Positions 36,186 to 45,764 are shown, counted from the first letter of the stretch. The stretch is 64,000 nucleotides of DNA from Albimonas marina (GCF_029223255.1 NZ_JARHUC010000006.1:350751-414750); one strand, 5' to 3'. Program-made: numbers and translations. Notes: generated by a model from the sequence alone, not told the origin.

Positions 36186-37334
36186 TTACTGCGCCGCCTG
36201 GCCGGCGGTCTCGGCCTCCTGCCGCTCGGCGGCGGCCCGCTCGGCCTCCAGCGCCTCGGCTTTCTGTTCGACGAGGTCGACGATGTGGTCGATCATCTCT
36301 CCGTTGCCGATCTTGTGATCCGCGATGCCCGAGAGATAGACCATGCCGCTGCCCGCGCCGCCGCCGGTGAAGCCGATGTCGGTCTCGCGCGCCTCGCCCG
36401 GGCCGTTCACCACGCAGCCGATGATCGACAGCGTCATGGGCGTGGCCACATGCTCCAGCCGCTCCTCCAGCATCGCGACGGTCTTGATCACGTCGAAGCC
36501 CTGCCGCGCGCAGGAGGGGCAGGAGATGATCGTCACGCCCTTGTGGCGCAGGTTCAGGCTCTTGAGGATCTCGAACCCGACCTTCACCTCCTCCACCGGA
36601 TCGGCCGAGAGGCTCACGCGCAGCGTGTCGCCGATGCCCATCCACAGCAGGTTGCCCAGCCCGATCGCCGACTTGATCGAGCCCGAGACGCGCCCGCCGG
36701 CTTCCGTCACGCCCAGGTGCAGCGGCGCGTCGGTGGCGTCGGCCATCGCCATGTAGGCGGCCGAGGTCAGGAACACGTCCGAGGCCTTCAGCGAGATCTT
36801 GAACTCGTGAAAGTCGTTGTCTTCCAGCAGCCGGATGTGGCGCAGCCCGCTCTCGACCATCGCCTCGGGGCAGGGCTCGCCGTATTTCTCCAGCAGGTCC
36901 CGCTCCAGCGAGCCGGCGTTGACCCCGATGCGGATCGAGCAGCCGTGGTCCTTCGCGGCCTTCACCACCTCGCGCACCTTGGCGTCCGAGCCGATGTTGC
37001 CCGGGTTGATCCGCAGGCAGGCGGCGCCGGCCTCGGCGGCCTCGAGCGCGCGCTTGTAGTGGAAGTGGATGTCCGCGACGATCGGCACGGGGCTCGCCGC
37101 GACGATGGGCTTGAGCGCCTTGGTCGAGGCCTCGTCGGGGCAGGAGACGCGCACGATGTCCGCGCCCGCTTCGGCGCAGGCGCGCACCTGGGCGATGGTG
37201 GCGCGCACGTCGTGGGTCAGCGTGTTGGTCATGGTCTGGACCGAGATCGGGGCGTCGCCGCCGACCTCGACCTTGCCCACGCGGATCTTGCGGCTGGGGC
37301 GGCGGGCGATGTCGCGCCAGGGTCGGATGCTCAT
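36186..37334 (-). CDS. ispG: 4-hydroxy-3-methylbut-2-enyl diphosphate synthase (flavodoxin)
   Basis: 382-residue enzyme of the MEP isoprenoid pathway, converting cyclic methylerythritol diphosphate to HMBPP with a 4Fe-4S centre. The TIM-barrel N-terminal part ([23 protein letters not shown]) and the cluster cysteines (SCPSCARQ and [10 protein letters not shown]) are present. The last ~20 residues are Ala/Glu-rich. GAGGACG lies before the ATG. The DUF1499 gene follows with no gap; the RodZ-like gene often adjacent in relatives is here 2.4 kb away. Confidence 0.96.
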   Translation of the reverse strand: MSIRPWRDIARRPSRKIRVGKVEVGGDAPISVQTMTNTLTHDVRATIAQVRACAEAGADIVRVSCPDEASTKALKPIVAASPVPIVADIHFHYKRALEAAEAGAACLRINPGNIGSDAKVREVVKAAKDHGCSIRIGVNAGSLERDLLEKYGEPCPEAMVESGLRHIRLLEDNDFHEFKISLKASDVFLTSAAYMAMADATDAPLHLGVTEAGGRVSGSIKSAIGLGNLLWMGIGDTLRVSLSADPVEEVKVGFEILKSLNLRHKGVTIISCPSCARQGFDVIKTVAMLEERLEHVATPMTLSIIGCVVNGPGEARETDIGFTGGGAGSGMVYLSGIADHKIGNGEMIDHIVDLVEQKAEALEAERAAAERQEAETAGQAAQ

Positions 37335-37556
37335 GCAGATCGTCCTCGTCCGGTCGCGCGGCCTGCGCGCGACTCCATGGCCGGTCCGCGCGAACATAAG
37401 CCTTCCCCCCTCCGCTGACGACCCCCTCCGCCGCGCCCCCCGAGTCGTGCCCGGGGGAGGGCGGCGCCCTGCCGCGTCCCGCGCAGCCGCCTGCCGGATT
37501 GCCCGAACCCGCGGCGCGGGGCAGGGTGAAGTCCACTCCAACCAAAGGAACCGACG

Positions 37557-38507
37557 ATGTCCGACGACGGCGAGACGCTGGATTTCTCCGACCCGATGCA
37601 GCGGCCCCGCTTCGCCGGCATCGCGACCTTCTTCCGCCTGCCGTGGCAGGAGGACTTCGAGGTCTCGCCCCCCGACATCGGCGTCATCGGCGTGCCCTAC
37701 GACGGCGGCGTCACCAACCGCCCCGGCGCCCGCCATGGCCCGCGGGAGGTCCGCTCCCAGTCCAGCCTGATCCGGCGCATCAACCAGGCCACCGGCGCGA
37801 GCCCCTTCGAGGCGAAGCGCATCGCCGACCTGGGCGACGTGATCATCGCCAAGCCCTACGAGCTGACCGGCGCCCACTCGGAGATCCAGAAGTTCTACGA
37901 GCGCGTGGTCGCCGCCGGCATCCGGCCGCTGAGCTGCGGCGGCGACCACTCCGTCGCCCTGCCGATCCTGCGCGCGGTGGCCAAGGACCGCCCCGTCGGC
38001 CTGATACAGATCGACGCCCATGCCGACACCGGCGACAACTACATGGGCTCGCGCTTCCACCACGGCGCGCCGTTCAAGGTGGCGACCGACGAGGGGCTGC
38101 TGGACCCGAAGCGCTCGGTCCAGATCGGCATCCGCGGCTCCCTCTACGACCGCGACATGTGGAAGTTCTCCCACGACGCCGGGATGAAGGTCGCCTACAT
38201 CGAGGAGGTCGAGGAGAAGGGCTGGAAGCAGGTGATGACCGAGGCGCTGGCCTTCGCCGGCCCGGGCCCGGTCTACGTCTCGGTGGACATCGACAGCCTC
38301 GACCCCGCCTTCGCGCCCGGCACCGGCACGCCTGAATCCGGCGGCCTGACCATGCGCGAGCTGCAGGGCATGATCCGGATGCTGAAGGGGCAGGAGATCG
38401 TGGGCGCCGACCTCGTCGAAGTCTCGCCCCCCTTCGACGTGGGCGGGCTGACCGCGATGAACGCCGCCAACGCGATGTTCGAGCTGCTGTGCGTGATGGC
38501 CGAATAG
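37557..38507 (+). CDS. speB: Agmatinase (arginase/ureohydrolase family)
   Basis: 316-residue manganese ureohydrolase. Metal ligands are His131 (GGDHS), Asp153, His155 and Asp157 (DAHADTGD), and Asp244 and Asp246 ([16 protein letters not shown]). AAAGGA lies before the ATG. The sequence fits the agmatinase subfamily, which makes putrescine and urea. Guanidinopropionase and guanidinobutyrase are close relatives and cannot be excluded. Single-gene unit. Confidence 0.88.
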   Translation: MSDDGETLDFSDPMQRPRFAGIATFFRLPWQEDFEVSPPDIGVIGVPYDGGVTNRPGARHGPREVRSQSSLIRRINQATGASPFEAKRIADLGDVIIAKPYELTGAHSEIQKFYERVVAAGIRPLSCGGDHSVALPILRAVAKDRPVGLIQIDAHADTGDNYMGSRFHHGAPFKVATDEGLLDPKRSVQIGIRGSLYDRDMWKFSHDAGMKVAYIEEVEEKGWKQVMTEALAFAGPGPVYVSVDIDSLDPAFAPGTGTPESGGLTMRELQGMIRMLKGQEIVGADLVEVSPPFDVGGLTAMNAANAMFELLCVMAE

Positions 38508-38653
38508 GCCCGCCCGGGAGGGGCGCGGAGCGTGGCGCCCCGCCCACGCCTGCGCCCGCCCGCGCGACCGTTCGCAACCGCAAACGTCGCGAAGCGGCGA
38601 CGGATCGGCCATATGATCCGCGTTGAACGGACGAACGCGGGGGAACCGGTCCG

Positions 38654-39469
38654 GTGAAGCGCAGGCTGACGACGATCTTCTACGCCGACGCGGTGCGCTT
38701 CGGCGCCCAGATGGAGGCCGACGAGGCCGCCACCCTCCAGCGTCTGCGCCGCGCCCGCGCCGTCATGCGCGAGCAGTTCGCCGCCCACGACGGGCGCGAG
38801 GTGAACACCTGGGGCGACGCGGTGATCGCCGAGTTCGCCTCGGTGGTCGAGGCGGTGCGCTGCGCGGTGGCGGTGCAGGAATCGCTCGCCACCCTCGCCC
38901 CTTCCGAGCCCGACAGCGCGCAGATGCGCTTCCGCATCGGCATCAACCTCGGCGACGTGATGGCCGAGGGCGACGACCTCTACGGCGACGGCGTCAACGT
39001 GGCCGAGCGGCTGCAGGGCCAGGCCGAGCCCGGGGGCGTGATGGTCTCGGGCACGGTGCGCGAGCTTGCCCACAAGCAGCTCGCCGTGGGCTTCGACTTC
39101 GCCGGCGACCTCGAGGTGAAGAGCCTGCAGGAGCCGGTGCCCGGCTGGCGGGTGCGCATGGCCCGGCGCAACGATCCCGCGCCCGAGGCCGCGGGCGCGG
39201 CCTCCGACGACGCCGGCGGCGTCGCCTGGGACCTGCCCGAGCGCGGCGTGGTCGCCGAGATCAACCGCTGGGCCGCCTGGGGCCGCGCCCAGCCGCGCAA
39301 GGTCCGCCGCGCCGCCGCCTTCATCCTGTTCTTCCTGGCGCTGAACGTGCTGGGCGGGCTCTCGACGCCCTGGTTCATCTTCCCCTCGCTGCCCTTCGCG
39401 CTCTACATCCTGCGCCATCGCGATCCGCGGGTGATGCCCTGGCGCTTCGGACGCGCCCCGGCGCCCTGA
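38654..39469 (+). CDS. Class III adenylate/guanylate cyclase with C-terminal membrane segments
   Basis: 271-residue protein. The N-terminal cyclase domain has both metal aspartates, Asp12 (FYADAVRFG) and Asp55 (TWGDAV), and the transition-state residues in [11 protein letters not shown] (Asn115, Arg119). The adenine-pocket lysine is not obvious (region MRFRIGIN). A C-terminal 2TM-like region (about 219-254) anchors it to the inner membrane, an unusual order with the catalytic domain N-terminal. The start is GTG; no ATG is available near. It would make cAMP or cGMP in the cytoplasm; no receptor domain is fused. Confidence 0.87.
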   Translation: MKRRLTTIFYADAVRFGAQMEADEAATLQRLRRARAVMREQFAAHDGREVNTWGDAVIAEFASVVEAVRCAVAVQESLATLAPSEPDSAQMRFRIGINLGDVMAEGDDLYGDGVNVAERLQGQAEPGGVMVSGTVRELAHKQLAVGFDFAGDLEVKSLQEPVPGWRVRMARRNDPAPEAAGAASDDAGGVAWDLPERGVVAEINRWAAWGRAQPRKVRRAAAFILFFLALNVLGGLSTPWFIFPSLPFALYILRHRDPRVMPWRFGRAPAP

Positions 39470-39598
39470 GCCGCCGGCTTCGCCGCGCCGACGCGGCGTC
39501 GCCCGGCCCGGGGACCGGGCCCGGGGGCCGCGAGGCGAAAAAGACCGTTCCGTGTCCCAACCGCCACGGGGCGTCCGAGGGGTGAGTCGGGCGCATCC

Positions 39599-39613
39599 TT
39601 AACCACGTTTTCA
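39599..39613 (+). promoter_or_regulatory. CtrA-like box 1 upstream of the RodZ-like gene
   Basis: TTAA-N7-TTCA, seven of eight matches to the CtrA consensus TTAA-N7-TTAA. It lies 160 nt before the preferred start and 51 nt before a second similar box. Confidence 0.35.
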
Positions 39614-39664
39614 CCAAATTCCGGCGGAATCCGCCTTCAGGTCCGGGTTTTCGCGCGCGAATCG

Positions 39665-39679
39665 TTAAATTCGGGGTAA
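39665..39679 (+). promoter_or_regulatory. CtrA-like box 2 upstream of the RodZ-like gene
   Basis: TTAA-N7-GTAA, seven of eight matches to the CtrA consensus. It lies within the same A/T-richer patch as box 1. Confidence 0.35.
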
Positions 39680-39773
39680 GGTCCCTCTGCGCGCGGGACG
39701 GTTGCGGCCCTCGCGCGTCACGACTAGAGAAGCGCGCGAACGCGTCACCATCTGCGGCAGGGCAGAGCAGGCG

Positions 39774-41129
39774 ATGGACATCGACCCACCGACCGCGCTG
39801 CGCGGGTTCGACTCCTACGAGGTCCGGCTCGGCGACGAGCTTCGAGGCCACCGCGCGACGCGTGGCAAGTCGCTGCTCGACGTGCAGCGGGAGCTGCGCA
39901 TCAAGGCGTCCTACATCGACGCGATCGAGAACTGCGACGCGTCCGTGATCCCCAACAAGGGTTTCGTGCCGGGATACGTGCGCGCCTACGCCCGCTATCT
40001 GGGCCTCGAGGCGGACGCGATCTACGCCCGGTTCTGCGAGGAAAGCGGCTTCGTCGGCCAGACCACCCGCGCCAGCGCCCCGGGCGCCGCGCCGGCGGGC
40101 GGCTTCCGGCTGGGCGGGGGGCTGGGCGGCTCGGCCGCCGCCGGTCCGCGCCGCGCAGGTCCCGACCTCGCGCTCTCGCGCTCCCATTTCGCGGCGCCCG
40201 TGGGGCGCGCCCGGCCGGTGGGCCTGGGCGTCTCGCTCTCCGATCTCGCCTCGGTCCTGGTGCTCGCGGGGCTGATCTGCGGGCTCGGCTACGGCGGCTG
40301 GGCGCTGGTCAAGGACATCCAGCGGGTCGACTTCGCCCCCTCCAACGAAACCCCCGTGGTCGCCGAGGCGCCGCCGAACGTGGCCCTGCCGGGCTTCGAC
40401 GCGCAGGCCGCCCCCAACGGCTGGCCGGGCCTCGACGTCGCCCCGCGGCGCGAGGGCTGGGATCCGAAGAAGGAGGCCGCGCTGGCCGAGCTCTACGCCC
40501 CGCGCGAGATCGCGCCGCCGGTGGTGGAGCTTCGCGACGGCCCGATCGCGGCCATCGACCCGGCCTCCTCCGGCCTCTACGCCGGCCCCCGCGCCGCCGC
40601 CCGCGCGACCGAGCTCGCCTCCGCCGCGCCGGCGATGGGCCCGACCCAGCCGCCGGGCCCCGACGCCCCGGTCGTGCCCGACGCCGCCACGACGCTGGCG
40701 GACGTGGCCGCGGCGGGCCTCTCCGGCGCCGCGGCGCCCGGCCAGCCCGAGGCCGCGGGCGCGCTGGTCGCCTCGGCCGGCGACGCCGCGCTGCCCCTGC
40801 CGACGCCCGGCGCCCCGACGCCGACCCAGGCGGCCGAGGGCGTGTGGCTGGTGGTCACCGATCCCGCCTGGGTGCAGGTGAAGGCCCGCGACGGCTCGAT
40901 CCTCGTGCAGCGGATCATGGAATCCGGCGAATCCTGGCAGGTCCCCCTCGACGAGCCGGGGGCCGAGCTGCGCGCTGGCAACGCCGGCGGCGTCTGGCTG
41001 CAGGTCGACGGCGCCCTGCACGGCCCCCTCGGCCGCCCGGGCGAGGTGGTCAAGCGCATCTCCCTCGCCCCCGCCCGCGTGGCCCAGGACTGGCCCGCCG
41101 CCGGCGCCCCCCAGGCCGCCCGGAACTGA
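39774..41129 (+). CDS. RodZ-like helix-turn-helix transmembrane protein
   Basis: 451-residue protein with RodZ architecture. A HTH_25/Xre domain occupies about 12-90 (LRGHRATRGKSLLDVQREL, then FVPGYVRAYARYLGL), one membrane helix lies at about 152-177, and after a long Pro/Ala-rich periplasmic linker a DUF4115 domain fills about 366-435 (VWLVVTDPAWVQVKARDG). RodZ couples MreB to the cell-wall elongation machinery. The start is uncertain: ATG 39774 has only GCAGG before it, and an in-frame TTG at 39702 exists. Two CtrA-like boxes upstream suggest cell-cycle control. Confidence 0.87.
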   Translation: MDIDPPTALRGFDSYEVRLGDELRGHRATRGKSLLDVQRELRIKASYIDAIENCDASVIPNKGFVPGYVRAYARYLGLEADAIYARFCEESGFVGQTTRASAPGAAPAGGFRLGGGLGGSAAAGPRRAGPDLALSRSHFAAPVGRARPVGLGVSLSDLASVLVLAGLICGLGYGGWALVKDIQRVDFAPSNETPVVAEAPPNVALPGFDAQAAPNGWPGLDVAPRREGWDPKKEAALAELYAPREIAPPVVELRDGPIAAIDPASSGLYAGPRAAARATELASAAPAMGPTQPPGPDAPVVPDAATTLADVAAAGLSGAAAPGQPEAAGALVASAGDAALPLPTPGAPTPTQAAEGVWLVVTDPAWVQVKARDGSILVQRIMESGESWQVPLDEPGAELRAGNAGGVWLQVDGALHGPLGRPGEVVKRISLAPARVAQDWPAAGAPQAARN

Positions 41130-41449
41130 CGCGGCCCGCGCGCCGCGTCCGCCTAGCCGGGCGCTCCCCCGCCGCCTGAGCCCGTCGCCCACCCCCTATC
41201 CGTGAAAATTCGCCGAAGTCGCAAGGGCTTGCCCGCTCCCGGCGACCGGGGCCGCAGCCGCTTCGCCCGATTTCCGCCCCGCGGACACCCCCTCCGCGTC
41301 CCGAAATCGTCCCCGCGCCTCCGATTTCCGGCCCGAAATCGGCCCTTTCCCAGCGTCATCTTCCTCTCCAGACGCCGCCCCGCAGACGGGCGGACCGCCC
41401 GAGAGTCGCCGGGAGACCGGCCGCCCGACCGACCTGAGAGGAGCCCGTG
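41130..41449. other. Intergenic region with repeated GATTTC/GAAATC motifs
   Basis: 320 nt. Between 41265 and 41342 there are four GATTTC or GAAATC elements in mixed orientation (near 41267, 41302, 41322 and 41334). The last two form an 8-bp hairpin, CCGATTTC-CGGCCC-GAAATCGG (41321-41342). They may be regulatory sites for the small lipoprotein gene. Confidence 0.35.
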
Positions 41450-41617
41450 ATGACCCGTTCCGCCGACATCCTGCGCCGCGCCGCCCTGCCGATGATCCTG
41501 CTGGCCGGCCTCGCCGCCGCCGCCTGCGCCCCCGTCGGCCCGGCCGTCCCCGACTCCGTGGCCGACGACGGCGTGGTCCTGGTCCCCGCCTACCCGGACT
41601 ATCAGAAGACCTACTGA
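41450..41617 (+). CDS. Very small putative lipoprotein
   Basis: 55-residue protein: MTRSADILRRAALPMILLAG, then LAAAACAPVGPAVPDS and a short acidic tail ending YQKTY. The hydrophobic stretch (13-25) followed by Cys26 in AAAAC resembles a lipoprotein signal with a loose lipobox. AGAGGAG lies seven nt before the ATG, a strong ribosome site, and codon use is like the neighbours. The mature part would be only ~30 residues. Unknown function; perhaps an entericidin-like or envelope lipopeptide, which is speculation. Confidence 0.6.
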   Translation: MTRSADILRRAALPMILLAGLAAAACAPVGPAVPDSVADDGVVLVPAYPDYQKTY

Positions 41618-41814
41618 TCGCGCCCTTCCGCACCGATCCGTCTGCGCCGCCCCGGACGCCCCGCGTCCGGGGCGGTCGCGCGTCCGGCCCCGCAGGCGGC
41701 GGAGGAGCCGACGCCAGGTCATCTCCCGTTCAGGCTTGCGGCGCGCGTTTCCGGACGGGCAGATGGGGGGCGGGACCTGGCCCGCATCCCATCGGCAAGT
41801 CCCGGATAGATTTG

Positions 41815-42330
41815 ATGTCACGCATTTCCGCCGCCGCCGCCCGGCCGGCCCGCCGCCTCGCCCGGCTCGCGCTGCTCGCCGCCGCGATCCCCCTCCTCGC
41901 CGCCTGCGCCGGCCGCTCCGCCCAGCCCTTGGCGGGCGAGGCGGTGACCAACGAATACCGCCTCGGCGGCATCTACTTCGACAACGAGCGCGGCGACCAG
42001 AGCATCTACTTCGTCGTCGCCCGCCTGCGCGAGGACGATGGCATGACCGCGGTCTGCGGCGCCTACGGCATCACCGGCGCCGAGGATTTCTCGATCTTCG
42101 GCGTCGACCGCCTGCCCGCCGTGCTCGACCGCAGCCGCGTCCAGTTCGACGGCGAGACCTTCCTTTGGGACGCCGCCCGCTTCACCGGCCCCCATTCGGT
42201 CGCCGAGATCGAAGACATCGTCGGCAAGCCCGCCGCCTGCCTGCGCCTCGATAGGCCTTGGCGGCCGGAATACGGCGACCGGGAGCGGCTGGAGGTCGAC
42301 ATGCCCGACCGCCTGTACTTCACCGGCTGA
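41815..42330 (+). CDS. Hypothetical lipoprotein
   Basis: 171-residue protein with a basic N-terminus and hydrophobic signal ending in lipobox LAAC (about Cys31). The mature part has RLGGIYFDNERGDQSIYFVVARL and two cysteines (AVCGAYGI and AACLRLDRPW) that could form a disulfide. I do not recognise the family. An ATG at 41815 is preceded by an in-frame TTG; the ribosome site (GGATAG) is weak. Convergent with the 2-hydroxyacid dehydrogenase gene, 26 nt away. Confidence 0.72.
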   Translation: MSRISAAAARPARRLARLALLAAAIPLLAACAGRSAQPLAGEAVTNEYRLGGIYFDNERGDQSIYFVVARLREDDGMTAVCGAYGITGAEDFSIFGVDRLPAVLDRSRVQFDGETFLWDAARFTGPHSVAEIEDIVGKPAACLRLDRPWRPEYGDRERLEVDMPDRLYFTG

Positions 42331-42356
42331 GATCCCCGTGCGCCAGCCCGGCCCGG

Positions 42357-43316
42357 TCAGACGACCGGGTCGGGCAGGTCCGCGCCCTCGAAGAAGGCGG
42401 CGAGGTTCGCCACGCACTTCATCCCCATCGCCTCCCGCGTCGCCTGGGTGGCCGATCCCAGGTGCGGCAGCAGCGCCACGTTCTCCAGCCGCCGCAGCGC
42501 GTCGGGCACCTCCGGCTCCCGCGCGAAGACGTCGAGGCCGGCGCCCGCGATCTTCCCCGCCTCCAGCGCCGCGATCAGCGCCGGCTCGTCCACCACGTCG
42601 CCGCGGGCGGTGTTGATCAGGTAGGCCTCGGGCTTCATCCGCCCGATCAGCTCCGCCGAGATCAGGTTGCGGTTCTCGGGCGAGGCCGGCGCGTGGACCG
42701 AGATCACGTCCGCCTCCGCCATCAGCGCTTCCAGCTCCCGCCGCTCCGCCGGCATGCCGGGATCCACTTCCGAGCGGTTGGCGTAGAGGATTTTCATCCC
42801 GAAGCCGTAGTGCGCCCGCCGCGCGGTCGCCCGCCCGATGCGCCCCATGCCCACGATGCCCAGCGTGGCGCCGGTGGGGTCGCGGCCCAGCATCTGCGTG
42901 GGCGCCCAGCCGTGCCATTCGCCCGCGCGGATCATCCGCTCCCCCTCGCCGCAGCGGCGCATGATCATCAGGATCAGCGACATCGCGATGTCGGCGGTGG
43001 CGTCGGTCAGCACGCCGGGGGTCGAGCTGACCCGCACCCCCGCCGCCCGGCAGGCGTCGAGGTCGATGTGGTTGGTCCCCACCGAGAAGGTCGCCACCAT
43101 CTTCGCCCGCGGCGCCTCGCCCAGGGCCGCCGCGTCGATCCGGTCGCCCACCGTGCACAGCACCGCGTCCGCGCCGGCGAAGGCCTCGGCGAGGGCGGCG
43201 GCGTCCATCTGCGCGTCGCCGGGGTTCAGCACCGCGTCGAAACGGGCTGCGAGCTCGGCCTCCACCCGCTCGGGCAGGCGGCGGGTGACGACGACGCGGG
43301 GTTTGGCGGCTGACAT
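42357..43316 (-). CDS. D-2-hydroxyacid dehydrogenase (glyoxylate/hydroxypyruvate reductase type)
   Basis: 319-residue NAD(P)-dependent enzyme. The Rossmann motif GMGRIG is at 156-161 and the catalytic residues are Arg238 (NTARGDVVDE), Glu267 (REPEV) and His285 (LPHLGSA). The sequence best fits glyoxylate reductase or glycerate dehydrogenase (GyaR/GhrB), which would complement the malate synthase G of this window in glyoxylate metabolism. Other D-2-hydroxyacids are possible. Single gene. Confidence 0.9.
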   Translation of the reverse strand: MSAAKPRVVVTRRLPERVEAELAARFDAVLNPGDAQMDAAALAEAFAGADAVLCTVGDRIDAAALGEAPRAKMVATFSVGTNHIDLDACRAAGVRVSSTPGVLTDATADIAMSLILMIMRRCGEGERMIRAGEWHGWAPTQMLGRDPTGATLGIVGMGRIGRATARRAHYGFGMKILYANRSEVDPGMPAERRELEALMAEADVISVHAPASPENRNLISAELIGRMKPEAYLINTARGDVVDEPALIAALEAGKIAGAGLDVFAREPEVPDALRRLENVALLPHLGSATQATREAMGMKCVANLAAFFEGADLPDPVV

Positions 43317-43398
43317 GCGGCGCTCCGGTCCGGAAAAGGGGCGGGGAGGCGCAGGCTAGGCCGCGGGGCGCGCCGGGGAAAGGGTCTCCGAACGCGCC

Positions 43399-43424
43399 GC
43401 GGCCCGGCCGAGGGGCCGGGCCGC
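43399..43424 (-). terminator. Terminator-like hairpin after yqeY
   Basis: An 11-bp perfect stem, GCGGCCCGGCC and GGCCGGGCCGC, around GAGG, 30 nt past the yqeY stop. There is no strong T tract. Confidence 0.55.
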
Positions 43425-43453
43425 GGGTCGCGGATCTCGATGCAGGCGGGGCG

Positions 43454-43909
43454 TCAGCCCAGGGCGCTGCGCACCTCGGCGCCGGCCTTGCACACGTCCA
43501 TGCGGCCGGAATAGCGGCGCTTCAGCCGCGTCATCACCGCGCCCATGTCGCGCAGGCTGCTGGCCTTGGTCTCGGCGATGGCCGCGGCGATGGCCGCGCG
43601 CATCTCGTCGTCGGACAGCGGCCGGGGCAGGAACTCGCGGATCACCTCCGCCTCCCGCGCCTCTTCCTCGGCCAGGTCCAGGCGGCCGGATTCCTCGTAG
43701 CGACGGACGCTGTCCTCGCGCTGCCGGAGCATCTTGACCAGGATCTCCTGGACCTCCGAGTCGTCGAGCGCGTCGCCCGCGGCCTCGTCGGCCGCGCGGG
43801 CGGCCTCTCGGTCCTGGATGGCGGCGCAGATCAGACGAAGCGTGCAGAGGCGAGTGGCGTCCTCGGCGTCGGTCGCTTCGCGAAGGGCCGCGATGATGCG
43901 GTCACGCAT
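43454..43909 (-). CDS. GatB/YqeY domain protein
   Basis: 151-residue YqeY-family protein, related to the tail domain of the GatB amidotransferase subunit. Family features are LCTLRLICAAIQDREAAR, LVKMLRQREDSVRRYEESGR (both split across lines of the fold) and the ending MGAVMTRLKRRYSGRMD. It may act in tRNA-dependent amidation or as a tRNA-binding protein; the role is unproven. I prefer ATG 43909 (GTGGAG upstream) to an in-frame GTG at 43921. Divergent from carA, an arrangement common in alphaproteobacteria. Confidence 0.92.
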   Translation of the reverse strand: MRDRIIAALREATDAEDATRLCTLRLICAAIQDREAARAADEAAGDALDDSEVQEILVKMLRQREDSVRRYEESGRLDLAEEEAREAEVIREFLPRPLSDDEMRAAIAAAIAETKASSLRDMGAVMTRLKRRYSGRMDVCKAGAEVRSALG

Positions 43910-43944
43910 GTAGGGCTCCACAGCCGGGGCGGTAACGAGCGGCC

Positions 43945-43973
43945 AACTTACACTGGACCGCGCGAGTCGCCAA
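43945..43973 (-). promoter_or_regulatory. Candidate yqeY promoter
   Basis: Minus-strand TTGGCG (43973-43968), 17-nt spacer, TAAGTT (43950-43945). The start would be near 43938, giving a leader of about 30 nt. Confidence 0.35.
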
Positions 43974-44415
43974 TGCGGCGAAAATTTGGCAAGCCTTTGA
44001 TTTCATTTCGGTCCTCTGGACCGGCATCCGAGTCGCACTTCACAGGGCTTGGCCAACCGATTCCGTGCGCGACCGGGGGTCGTCCGGGCCGCCGGCGGCC
44101 CCGGTCCGAACCCGGGCCCGACGCCGCTCGTCGACCGTCGGGAAACCAGGCTCGCGCCGCTCGGTTCCCCGCCGTCGGGAGAGGAATTAGCGCAGCCGGC
44201 GCGCTTCGCCAGAGGCGCCCGCGACGGTTTTCGCGCTGCATCCGTCCCGATTGTCGTCGCGCCCTTCCTATCGCCCGCCGCCGCGCGAGGCGAGCCCCGG
44301 GCGCAACCCTGGTTCCGCGCGCCCCTCGCACGATCGAGCACGCGCGCGCCCCACGCGGCGCGCCTCCTTCGTTCCGGCGGGCGGGCGCGCGTCCTTTCGC
44401 ATGCGCCCCCGCGCC

Positions 44416-44444
44416 TTGACGCGCCGCAGCGCCGGACATAGCTT
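44416..44444 (+). promoter_or_regulatory. Candidate carA promoter
   Basis: TTGACG (44416-44421), 17-nt spacer, TAGCTT (44439-44444). The start would be near 44451, with a ~70-nt leader ending in the AAGGAGG ribosome site of carA. Confidence 0.5.
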
Positions 44445-44519
44445 CCGCGCGCTTCGGAATCCCCCCAACCCCATACCGCGGTCCGCCCCTCCGACGGCGG
44501 GCCCGGCAAGGAGGCCGCC

Positions 44520-45704
44520 ATGTCGCCTGCGACCCCGACCGCCGCACGCCGCGACGCAGCCGATCTGCCCGTTCCCCCGGGCGCCACGGCCTGCATCGCG
44601 CTTTCCGACGGAACGGTCCTGTTCGGGCGAGGCTTCGGCGCGCAGGGCGAATCGGTCGGCGAGCTGTGCTTCAACACGGCGATGACCGGCTATCAGGAAA
44701 TCATGACCGATCCGTCCTACGCGGGGCAGGTCGTCACATTCACGTTTCCGCATATCGGCAACGTCGGCGCCAACCCCGAGGACGACGAGACCGGAGAGCC
44801 GGTGGCGCTGGGCATGATCGCCCGCTGGGACCCGACCGCGCCGTCCTCCTGGCGCTCGGCCGAGCCGCTGTCGGACTGGCTCTCCAAGCGGGGCCGGATC
44901 GGCGTGGGCGGGGTCGACACCCGCCGCCTGACCCGCGCGATCCGCCTCAACGGCGCGCCGCACGCGGCCATCGCCCACAACGCCCAGGGCGACTTCGACC
45001 CCGCCGCCCTGATCGAGAAGGCCCGCGCCTTCGCCGGGCTCGAGGGCGCGGACCTCGCCAAGGACGTCTCCTGCACCCAGTCCTACCGCTGGGACGAGAC
45101 CCGCTGGGCCTGGCCCGGCGGCTTCCCCAAGCGCGAGGGCGTCGGCCGCCGCGTCGTCGCCGTGGACTACGGCGCCAAGCGCAACATCCTGCGCTGCCTC
45201 GCCTCCGCCGGCTGCGACGTCACCGTGCTGCCCGCCACCGCGACGGCCGAGGACGTGCTGGCCCATGACCCCGAGGGCGTATTCCTCTCCAACGGTCCGG
45301 GCGATCCGGCGGCGACCGCGGTCTACGCCGCGCCGATGATCCAGGGCGTGCTCGACAAGGGCCTGCCGCTGTTCGGGATCTGCCTCGGCCACCAGATGCT
45401 GGCCCTCGCGCTCGGCGGCAAGACCGTGAAGATGTCCCACGGCCACCACGGCGCGAACCACCCGGTGAAGGACCTCGAGACCGGCAAGGTCGAGATCACC
45501 TCGATGAACCATGGCTTCGCGGTGGACGCCCAGAGCCTGCCGAAGGGCGTGGTCGAGACGCATGTCTCGCTCTTCGACGGCTCCAACTGCGGGATCAAGG
45601 TCGAGGGCAAGCCGGTGTTCTCGGTCCAGTATCACCCCGAGGCGAGCCCGGGGCCGATGGACAGCCACTACCTCTTCGACCGCTTCGTCGCCTCGATGGG
45701 CTGA
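44520..45704 (+). CDS. carA: Carbamoyl-phosphate synthase small subunit
   Basis: 394-residue glutaminase subunit that feeds ammonia to CarB for arginine and pyrimidine synthesis. The N-terminal CPSase domain (GELCFNTAMTGYQEIMTDPS) is followed by a class I amidotransferase domain with nucleophile Cys288 (GICLGHQM) and His369/Glu371 (QYHPEASPGP). AAGGAGG lies just before the ATG. carB is not in the window. A Rho-independent terminator follows, so carA is a single-gene unit here. Confidence 0.97.
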   Translation: MSPATPTAARRDAADLPVPPGATACIALSDGTVLFGRGFGAQGESVGELCFNTAMTGYQEIMTDPSYAGQVVTFTFPHIGNVGANPEDDETGEPVALGMIARWDPTAPSSWRSAEPLSDWLSKRGRIGVGGVDTRRLTRAIRLNGAPHAAIAHNAQGDFDPAALIEKARAFAGLEGADLAKDVSCTQSYRWDETRWAWPGGFPKREGVGRRVVAVDYGAKRNILRCLASAGCDVTVLPATATAEDVLAHDPEGVFLSNGPGDPAATAVYAAPMIQGVLDKGLPLFGICLGHQMLALALGGKTVKMSHGHHGANHPVKDLETGKVEITSMNHGFAVDAQSLPKGVVETHVSLFDGSNCGIKVEGKPVFSVQYHPEASPGPMDSHYLFDRFVASMG

Positions 45705-45736
45705 CGCCTGAACGGTCGACGCCGCCGGAACCGTTG

Positions 45737-45764
45737 AAGGCCGCCCTCCGGGGCGGCCTTTTCG
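45737..45764 (+). terminator. Rho-independent terminator after carA
   Basis: A 10-bp stem, AAGGCCGCCC and GGGCGGCCTT, around TCCG, followed by TTCGCTTT. Confidence 0.88.

Larger units (their letters stand above)
39470..39773. other. Upstream region of the RodZ-like gene
   Basis: 304 nt containing a less GC-rich part (about 39595-39680) with two CtrA-like boxes listed separately. No additional gene is seen. Confidence 0.4.
43910..44519. other. Long divergent region between yqeY and carA
   Basis: 610 nt with candidate promoters at either end (43945-43973 minus, 44416-44444 plus). The middle 400 nt are GC-rich; I see no tRNA, no terminator-bounded RNA and no credible protein gene there. Confidence 0.4.

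Noticed and set aside
44080..44240. tRNA-like pieces (GGTCCGAACC and TTAGCGCAGCC) in the yqeY-carA gap
   Set aside because: The pieces do not assemble into a cloverleaf with acceptor, D, anticodon and T arms on either strand.
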